Assembly: GCA_009842375.1 (NCBI GenBank)
Contig: VYFM01000532.1
Span: 1-8,608, forward strand
Direction: 5' to 3'
DNA: 8,608 nucleotides
Source: Candidatus Poribacteria bacterium
GTDB taxonomy: Bacteria; Poribacteria; WGA-4E; WGA-3G
Positions 4,185-8,608 of the stretch are shown one piece after another; the first letter of the stretch is position 1, and every line of letters begins with the position of its first letter. The translations under genes were made by a program, and so were the position numbers. The notes under the pieces were generated by a model that was not told where the DNA came from, searched no databases, and saw nothing but the letters and a program-made list of their open reading frames with translations.

Positions 4185-6929
4185 CTATACACTGTATGAG
4201 TAATCCAAAGCTTCCAATTCATACCATTCAACATCAATTTCAAGTGAACATAATTCTTTTTTGATTCTTTCAATGTGGTCCGTTATGTTTTGAGTTGGTT
4301 GTTGCTTATCTATACATGAAAACAAAACTATGTCTGGCTTTACTCTTTTGGCAATTTTAGCCATATCATCAAAATCCTTTTTACTAAAAAGGCGCATTGA
4401 CTGCTTGACTTCGCCAATAATGAACTTCCCATCCTGAATGCAGGCTATATCTACTTCTGCAATTAAATCTAAGTCATTAAGATAGGCTTCAATTGATCTG
4501 TCTTGCGGTTCAGCGTATAGATTTAAATTCGGAGAATAGAGAAAAGAATCTCTACTCTTGTCGAGCAATTGTCCCAAAACCAAAATCAAAGGTGTAGTTC
4601 CATGTTGGGCATGCGCTGCATGGACGAGATTATTCAACCTATACTGCCAAACAAGTTCCGGCTGCAAAGGAAACGGCATCCTGCACCCTCGACAAATTAA
4701 GTGTTGACCAATATCATCTACATGGTACCAATCTGTCATACCACAATTAAGGCATTGCGGCCTTACGCCAATCTGAATAATATTCTTTTCTGTCAATTGT
4801 GAAAGAGAGTTATTAATATCTTCTAAGCTAAAGCGTAGTCCTATTAAGTCATTTTCAGAGAAGTTACTTGTTGATTTCATACCTTCAATATACTTATCTC
4901 TCCACTTTTCAGCTTCTGCTGTAAATGCTTTTAAAGGAGACTCTTTCTGTTTTATGGTTTGATCTTTAGCAAGATTTACAGCCAGTGTTGCCAGTGATTC
5001 AATCGCGTTTTTATCACCAGAAGTCAAAGGACCCGATCTATCTATAAGCTTTTGAATTTTGTTGGCAACAGATATTTGAGCCGCCTGTTCTGCATTAGTG
5101 TTTTTAGATAAGTTGTCAAACATAGTTCGCCAATAGGGATTTCTGAGCACCTCGTAGGCGAAAGTCAGATTACCAAACAACTCAAGAACACCTTGAAGAT
5201 ACTTTCCCTTGTCGGATACTCTTGCACTATAGTATGGCGCAGTTGCGACCTTAGCGCGTGGATCACTATCAACATACACATGGCGATTATTCTTGAAAAA
5301 CAAGGATTTGACTACCAATTCTGACTCCGTAAGTGTAAGTCTAAGAACCTTCTCACCTTTTTTTATCCGCGCTGAAGGGAACCCATTTAGTTTAATTCTG
5401 CTCGATCTGTTAAATAGACTGTAAGTCAAATGGTTTCGACTTGGAAATTGCCAAAGAAAACTGTTCTCTCCGGTTCTTATTCTTACATCTTCGCGATTTG
5501 CGTACCTATCATGAGCGAATTCAATATAGAAATCTGCCATCCAATGCCCATCATGATCACGTTGGGCAAGTCCATTGGGTTCGGTCAATTCAATAATATT
5601 CGTACTACTCTGTCCTCTGTAAATTTCAATACTGTTATCTCTGGAGGAAAGTGGGTTTTCTTGGAAAGAAAATAATGGGTATTCAGGACAATAATCAGCT
5701 ACTTGAGGTTCTTCGTAACATTTTACATTTGTAAACACGCTTATCTTCTTTCGAAATCTACCAGCTATACTTTCAAGTTCTGATTCTTTAATACTGAAAC
5801 TAACAAATTGTACAGCTCTGGAGTGTTGACGTTCCGACCACGAGTATTTGTTAATTAAGGCACACAAAGCATCTTCCATACATGAGTCGGCTGCTAAATC
5901 TGTGGGAATCAATAACTGATATATATACTTACGCTTCCACCGACTAATTAGCCAAGGTCTATTCCAAAAATGAACAATATCTTGTAAAGTATCCCCGACA
6001 ATTATTTCAAAAGTGTTTAACCACGTTCTCTCAAGTTCTCGTTCTGAGTTAGGAAAAGCGCAGATTTGATCTTGATATACTATTTTTTCGGAACGAGCAA
6101 GTCCTAATAAAACATCAGAAAGTGAATCTCGATCCGTAATTAAAAATACTTCTTTCTCAACTTCATCAAATTCTTTGCTAAAATTTTGCGTGTCAGGAAG
6201 TATCAACAATTTTCCATTCATTTTCTTCACAAAGTGTCTCTGGTTTTTTTCCTTATCTATTAGTACCCATTCTCCAGGTCTTTGGATCGAATCTTTGCAA
6301 ATGACTTCATTAGAAAAAGGTATATTGTTTTGCTTAAATCCATCATGGATTTCCTGAGGAACCTTGCCACGGGAAATAACATCTTCATACGATATAGGAA
6401 TAGTAAAATTACGACCAATGTGAGTAGAATTTGTACGTTCGTATGTGCCAAAATTACGAATGACAAAATTTTTACCAATATCGTCGTCCATTTCATTTAA
6501 ATCGAAAGCCGCGATAGTTGGAATCCCGTACCATCCCCTCAGATTAGCAAAGATAAGTGAATTCATGTCAATACCTGCAGGTAAGATACGCCTGTCCACA
6601 TACGTTCCCAAACCTGATTGTTTATCTTCTTTATAGTCTTCAATTTGTAAAGGGGATAAGAATTGTTCAAAGTTTTCTATAAGTTCAGTTCCCAACGGAA
6701 CAAAGGACTTGATAACATCCGGGTCAACATCGCGTAGAAACTTCCACCAATTGTCTTCAATCGTGTTTCCATCCGTTAGAATAATTGGGTTGAAACGACC
6801 ACCCCACAATCCCCGGTTGAAATTTATTATTTCATCGACTACCTCAATGCTGTCCTGTGAAGGATTCACAAGGAACACAATTCGCATTGGACGTTTATCT
6901 ATGTAAATGGAATAGGGATTGGTGAACAT
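4185..6929 (-). CDS. Large protein with zinc ribbon and C-terminal PD-(D/E)XK nuclease; candidate defence effector
   Basis: A 914-residue protein I cannot place in a named family. Residues 15-80 look like an alpha/beta domain (MRIVFLVNP, then WGGRFNPIILTDG and DVDPDVIKSFVPLG). Residues about 80-600 show no motif I recognise. Residues 600-720 are helical. A zinc ribbon follows with C726xxC729 and C746xxC749. The C-terminal domain has a PD-(D/E)XK core: EVDIACIQDGKFIIGEVKQ with D827, E840 and K842, preceded by a helix and strand, and followed by a helix (FDDMAKIAKRV) and strand (DIVLFS). This predicts metal-dependent DNA or RNA cleavage, with the long N-terminal part as sensor or target-recognition region. 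No helicase or NTPase Walker motif is visible. No Shine-Dalgarno precedes ATG 6929 or the in-frame ATG at 6887. Helicase/restriction relics lie on both sides. The nuclease fold is well supported by motif; a defence role is inference. Confidence 0.82.
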   Translation of the reverse strand: MFTNPYSIYIDKRPMRIVFLVNPSQDSIEVVDEIINFNRGLWGGRFNPIILTDGNTIEDNWWKFLRDVDPDVIKSFVPLGTELIENFEQFLSPLQIEDYKEDKQSGLGTYVDRRILPAGIDMNSLIFANLRGWYGIPTIAAFDLNEMDDDIGKNFVIRNFGTYERTNSTHIGRNFTIPISYEDVISRGKVPQEIHDGFKQNNIPFSNEVICKDSIQRPGEWVLIDKEKNQRHFVKKMNGKLLILPDTQNFSKEFDEVEKEVFLITDRDSLSDVLLGLARSEKIVYQDQICAFPNSERELERTWLNTFEIIVGDTLQDIVHFWNRPWLISRWKRKYIYQLLIPTDLAADSCMEDALCALINKYSWSERQHSRAVQFVSFSIKESELESIAGRFRKKISVFTNVKCYEEPQVADYCPEYPLFSFQENPLSSRDNSIEIYRGQSSTNIIELTEPNGLAQRDHDGHWMADFYIEFAHDRYANREDVRIRTGENSFLWQFPSRNHLTYSLFNRSSRIKLNGFPSARIKKGEKVLRLTLTESELVVKSLFFKNNRHVYVDSDPRAKVATAPYYSARVSDKGKYLQGVLELFGNLTFAYEVLRNPYWRTMFDNLSKNTNAEQAAQISVANKIQKLIDRSGPLTSGDKNAIESLATLAVNLAKDQTIKQKESPLKAFTAEAEKWRDKYIEGMKSTSNFSENDLIGLRFSLEDINNSLSQLTEKNIIQIGVRPQCLNCGMTDWYHVDDIGQHLICRGCRMPFPLQPELVWQYRLNNLVHAAHAQHGTTPLILVLGQLLDKSRDSFLYSPNLNLYAEPQDRSIEAYLNDLDLIAEVDIACIQDGKFIIGEVKQSMRLFSKKDFDDMAKIAKRVKPDIVLFSCIDKQQPTQNITDHIERIKKELCSLEIDVEWYELEALDYSYSV

Positions 6930-6942
6930 AATAATGTATAAG

Positions 6943-6970
6943 ATTTTACAAAATTTTGATTGACTGTCAG
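6943..6970 (-). promoter_or_regulatory. Possible promoter of the 914-residue nuclease gene, giving a nearly leaderless mRNA
   Basis: On the minus strand CTGACA (6970-6965) and TAAAAT (6948-6943) are 16 bases apart, each five of six to consensus. The -10 element ends only 13 bases before the ATG at 6929, so the transcript would begin about six bases before the start codon. That agrees with the absence of a Shine-Dalgarno. It is a weak-to-moderate prediction. Confidence 0.4.
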
Positions 6971-7042
6971 TAGACGATAACTGAACTTATGGGAATTTTG
7001 AAAGGCGGGATAACTCAAGAAGGGTTATTGGATACACATCTA

Positions 7043-7093
7043 AGGGGGACTCCTTATATGCCCCCTACTCCGTTGTGGGTGTGTTAAACCCAC
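7043..7093. other. Two hairpins between the membrane ORF and the nuclease gene
   Basis: AGGGGG (7043-7048) pairs with CCCCCT (7061-7066) across a 12-base loop. GTGGGT (7075-7080) pairs with ACCCAC (7088-7093) across seven bases and overlaps the stop codon of the 91-residue frame. Neither is followed by a T-run on either strand, so they are not classical terminators. They could be remnants of a mobile-element end or protect a 3' end. The rest of 6930-7083 shows nothing else I can name. Confidence 0.4.
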
Positions 7094-7359
7094 GCAAGGA
7101 TTGACCTTCGCTTCATTTTTTGTTCGTTATATTGCGGTTTTTGTCCTCGTCCTCTATCCAACATCTGTTTGGATTTTTCATGCATAATCCTAACTCCTTT
7201 CTTAGTTAAAGCTAGTATTATTAAAACTAGCGTGCCTATGAAAAAACTATCAAGAATCATGCCCCAAAATTCACCAGGACCGTTACAACCATACCCAATA
7301 ATTCTCAAAACCACAGTTAGCAATCTAACAAACAGAAATTTTACGAAAGCCAACGCCAT
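7084..7359 (-). CDS. Possible small membrane protein, two predicted helices
   Basis: A 91-residue frame of uncertain reality. The product would have a hydrophobic N-terminal segment (residues about 2-22, FVKFLFVRLLTVVLRIIG), a short polar loop GCNGPGEFWG, a second hydrophobic segment (about 32-51, MILDSFFIGTLVLIILALT) and a basic cytoplasmic tail of about 40 residues rich in K, R and Q. The layout (positive charges after the second helix, glycine-rich turn between) is plausible for a hairpin membrane protein. I recognise no family. ATG 7359 is the first possible ATG after an in-frame stop and has no good ribosome site. It lies upstream of the nuclease gene on the same strand with a gap of 154 bases and is probably a separate unit. 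Confidence 0.42.
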   Translation of the reverse strand: MALAFVKFLFVRLLTVVLRIIGYGCNGPGEFWGMILDSFFIGTLVLIILALTKKGVRIMHEKSKQMLDRGRGQKPQYNEQKMKRRSILAWV

Positions 7360-7448
7360 CCGCTTAAATTGCTGTTTTTTAAGCAGTCGACGCGGATGCT
7401 CTCTGTTTCATCGGTATTCTATCCTTACAACCGATGTTTCATACCTCA

Positions 7449-7478
7449 ATCTTAACATCTTCTTATACGTTTTGTCAA
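7449..7478 (-). promoter_or_regulatory. Possible promoter for the small membrane ORF
   Basis: On the minus strand TTGACA (7478-7473) and TAAGAT (7454-7449) are 18 bases apart. The -35 is perfect and the -10 matches four of six. Transcription would start near 7442, about 80 bases before the ATG at 7359. It is the only promoter-like signal in the 7360-7518 gap, which otherwise shows nothing notable. Confidence 0.33.
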
Positions 7479-7518
7479 GGAAATGTTACGGATATATTCA
7501 ACTCAATAAACAGACACT

Positions 7519-7749
7519 TTACCCATCAGTTATCTCAGCAGGCAGTCCATCAATAATCCGCGCTGATTCCACACCCACATAAACAATACGCTTAATTGCC
7601 GTAACCAAATCGCACGGATCATCAAACCAACCGTTCGGATCGTTGACGATGCCATTGTCTTTGTCTGTTTTTATATAATAGCGGTCAATGAACCATTCCA
7701 GCGGTGACCTACTGTTAACGAAATAACGATGTGATCTCTGTAATACCAA
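7519..7749 (-). pseudogene. C-terminal relic of a helicase/restriction protein (copy A)
   Basis: The frame encodes 76 residues with no internal stop, but it has no ATG: it opens at a TTG right after a TGA and has no ribosome site. The sequence RYFVNSRSPLEWFIDRYY, then IKTDKDNGIVNDPNGW, then LVTAIKRIVYVGVESARIIDGLP resembles the last 70 residues of large COG4889 helicases and type ISP restriction-modification proteins. There a tyrosine-lysine-threonine-aspartate segment and VNDPN-W are followed by LIKR-V-VSVET-KIV-LP. The remaining 1000 or more residues expected of that protein are absent, since the FRG gene ends 23 bases upstream. It is therefore a truncated end, not a gene. A more decayed copy lies at 4006-4180. 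Family naming is from memory of the motif. Confidence 0.65.
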
Positions 7750-7772
7750 TCACAGCATGCATATAATCACGA

Positions 7773-8608
7773 TTAGAAAGGTATATCATCATCCGCAAAT
7801 TCACTCTCAATATCGGAAATAGTCTGCTCAATTACTGTAATTAGTTTTGAATGACCCATCTCACGTGCCAATGCTAATGCAACTTCCAAATCTTTTTGTG
7901 CTGCTACAAATTGTTTTATTTTTATTCTCGCAAGAGCTTGTCTGTAAAAAGTATAAGCATTGTTTGGTTCTCGGCGAAGTGCCTCGCTATAATCTGCGAT
8001 AGCTTCCTCATATCGTCCCAATTCTACTTTCGTTTGTGCCCGATTGTAATAATAAGACGAATCAGGTTTTAAATCAATAGCTTTATCATAATCTGAGATA
8101 GCCTCCTCATATTGCTGCAATTCTACTCTCACTTTTGCGCGCTGGACGTAGTTATCTGAATCTTTGGGGTCAAATTGAATTGCTTTGCTAAAATCAGAGA
8201 CAGCCTCCTTATATTGCCTCAATTCCGCTCTCGACTGTGCCCGATAGTAATAGTGATATGGATTGTTGAGTTCTAATTCAATAGCTTTATCGTAATCTTC
8301 AATGGCTTTCTTATATTTTTCTGTTTGATATGCATCAAAAGCCCGTTCTGCATACTCCGCAGCACTCAGTTTTGTGTAATGTACATTCTCACGGTATAAA
8401 CGAGCAAAACCATCAAAGTCAGGGAACAACATGGCTTGTGTAATACCCGTTAGCCGTTCTAATTCAATTAGTATTCTTTCTTTATTACAATCTTTAATGA
8501 TACATGCTCCATCTGACTTAAGTTCATAAGAACCAAAAAGAAAGATAGATTGCTGTGCGATAACACGGTTGTTCTGATGTCTAGGTTCCCAATGATACAG
8601 TTGTGTTA
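7773..8608 (-). CDS. FRG-domain protein with five C-terminal TPR repeats (5' end outside window)
   Basis: The frame is open from its stop at 7773 to the window edge, giving 277 visible residues; the true start lies outside. The ATG at 8432 is only an internal methionine, because the sequence upstream of it is plainly homologous to a known domain. Residues 1-58 (LYHWEPRHQNNRVIAQQSIFLFGSYE, then ERILIELERLTGITQAM) and the following LFPDFDGFARLYRENV match the end of an FRG domain. Five TPR units then follow (about 34 residues each: AAEYAERAFDAY, HYYYRAQSRAEL, NYVQRAKVRVEL, YYYNRAQTKVEL, AYTFYRQALARI). TPRs mediate protein-protein contacts. FRG domains occur in variable accessory genes; their activity is not settled, so none is assigned. 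The acidic tail ends EFADDDIPF. Confidence 0.85.
   Translation of the reverse strand, partial: TQLYHWEPRHQNNRVIAQQSIFLFGSYELKSDGACIIKDCNKERILIELERLTGITQAMLFPDFDGFARLYRENVHYTKLSAAEYAERAFDAYQTEKYKKAIEDYDKAIELELNNPYHYYYRAQSRAELRQYKEAVSDFSKAIQFDPKDSDNYVQRAKVRVELQQYEEAISDYDKAIDLKPDSSYYYNRAQTKVELGRYEEAIADYSEALRREPNNAYTFYRQALARIKIKQFVAAQKDLEVALALAREMGHSKLITVIEQTISDIESEFADDDIPF
7985..8330 (-). repeat. Tandem 102-bp coding repeats (TPR units)
   Basis: Successive TPRs are still similar at DNA level: on the + strand GCCTCCT-ATATTGC-CAATTC-CTCTC recurs at about 8100 and 8202, with a looser copy near 7998, a spacing of 102 bases (34 codons). The similarity points to fairly recent unit duplication, and unit number may vary between strains. 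Confidence 0.6.

Noticed and set aside
7169..7582. 137-residue plus-strand frame
   Set aside because: It runs antisense across the membrane ORF and the helicase relic, has no ribosome site and no coherent domain pattern.
8430..8432. ATG as the start of a 219-residue TPR protein
   Set aside because: The frame stays open to the window edge and the upstream 58 codons match the end of an FRG domain, so this is an internal methionine.
1..8608. CRISPR array, tRNA, rRNA or insertion sequence
   Set aside because: No regularly spaced repeat-spacer units, no cloverleaf or rRNA-like stretch, and no transposase or terminal inverted repeats were seen.

Overview
The window is an AT-rich bacterial accessory region. 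It carries a plasmid- or island-type partition module, a solitary antitoxin-like gene, a regulator-led cassette with a broken nuclease gene and an intact metallopeptidase gene, and a minus-strand block that looks like a degraded defence island. Shine-Dalgarno sequences and sigma70-type TTGACA/TATAAT promoters are plain in the left half, so the host is a bacterium. Nothing fixes the phylum. The FRG-TPR protein, the solitary HicB and the helicase/restriction remnants would suit a large environmental genome (for example Poribacteria- or Cyanobacteria-like), but that is a weak guess.

Left (1-1335, + strand): three 22-bp direct repeats centred on TGTATACA precede a small ParA ATPase gene. This overlaps a gene for a 92-residue ribbon-helix-helix protein. 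Together they look like a type Ib partition operon (ParF/ParG-like) with its centromere/operator upstream. A lone HicB-like gene follows, with no recognisable HicA.

Centre-left (1336-4005, + strand): two overlapping near-consensus promoters and several inverted repeats precede an XRE-family regulator. Downstream lies a PD-(D/E)XK-superfamily gene with four in-frame stops and a missing catalytic half. After it come a helical protein of unknown function and a HEFGH zinc metallopeptidase. These last two are joined stop-to-start in the same frame and appear translationally coupled.

Centre-right (4006-6929, - strand): a 914-residue protein combines an unrecognised N-terminal and middle region with a C-terminal four-cysteine zinc ribbon and a PD-(D/E)XK nuclease core (EVD...EVK). 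It is the best candidate here for a little-described defence effector. It has no Shine-Dalgarno and may be translated from a nearly leaderless mRNA. Just beyond its 3' end is a frameshifted relic. A better preserved paralogue of that relic sits 3.3 kb away on the same strand. Both match, from memory, the C-terminal tail of large helicase/restriction proteins (COG4889 / type ISP-like).

Right (7084-8608, - strand): a possible two-helix membrane protein, the second helicase-tail relic, and the 3' part of an FRG-domain protein with five TPR repeats that runs off the window edge.

Taken together, partition and regulatory genes beside nuclease and restriction relics suggest a mobile or formerly mobile element whose defence cargo has been repeatedly exchanged and partly inactivated.
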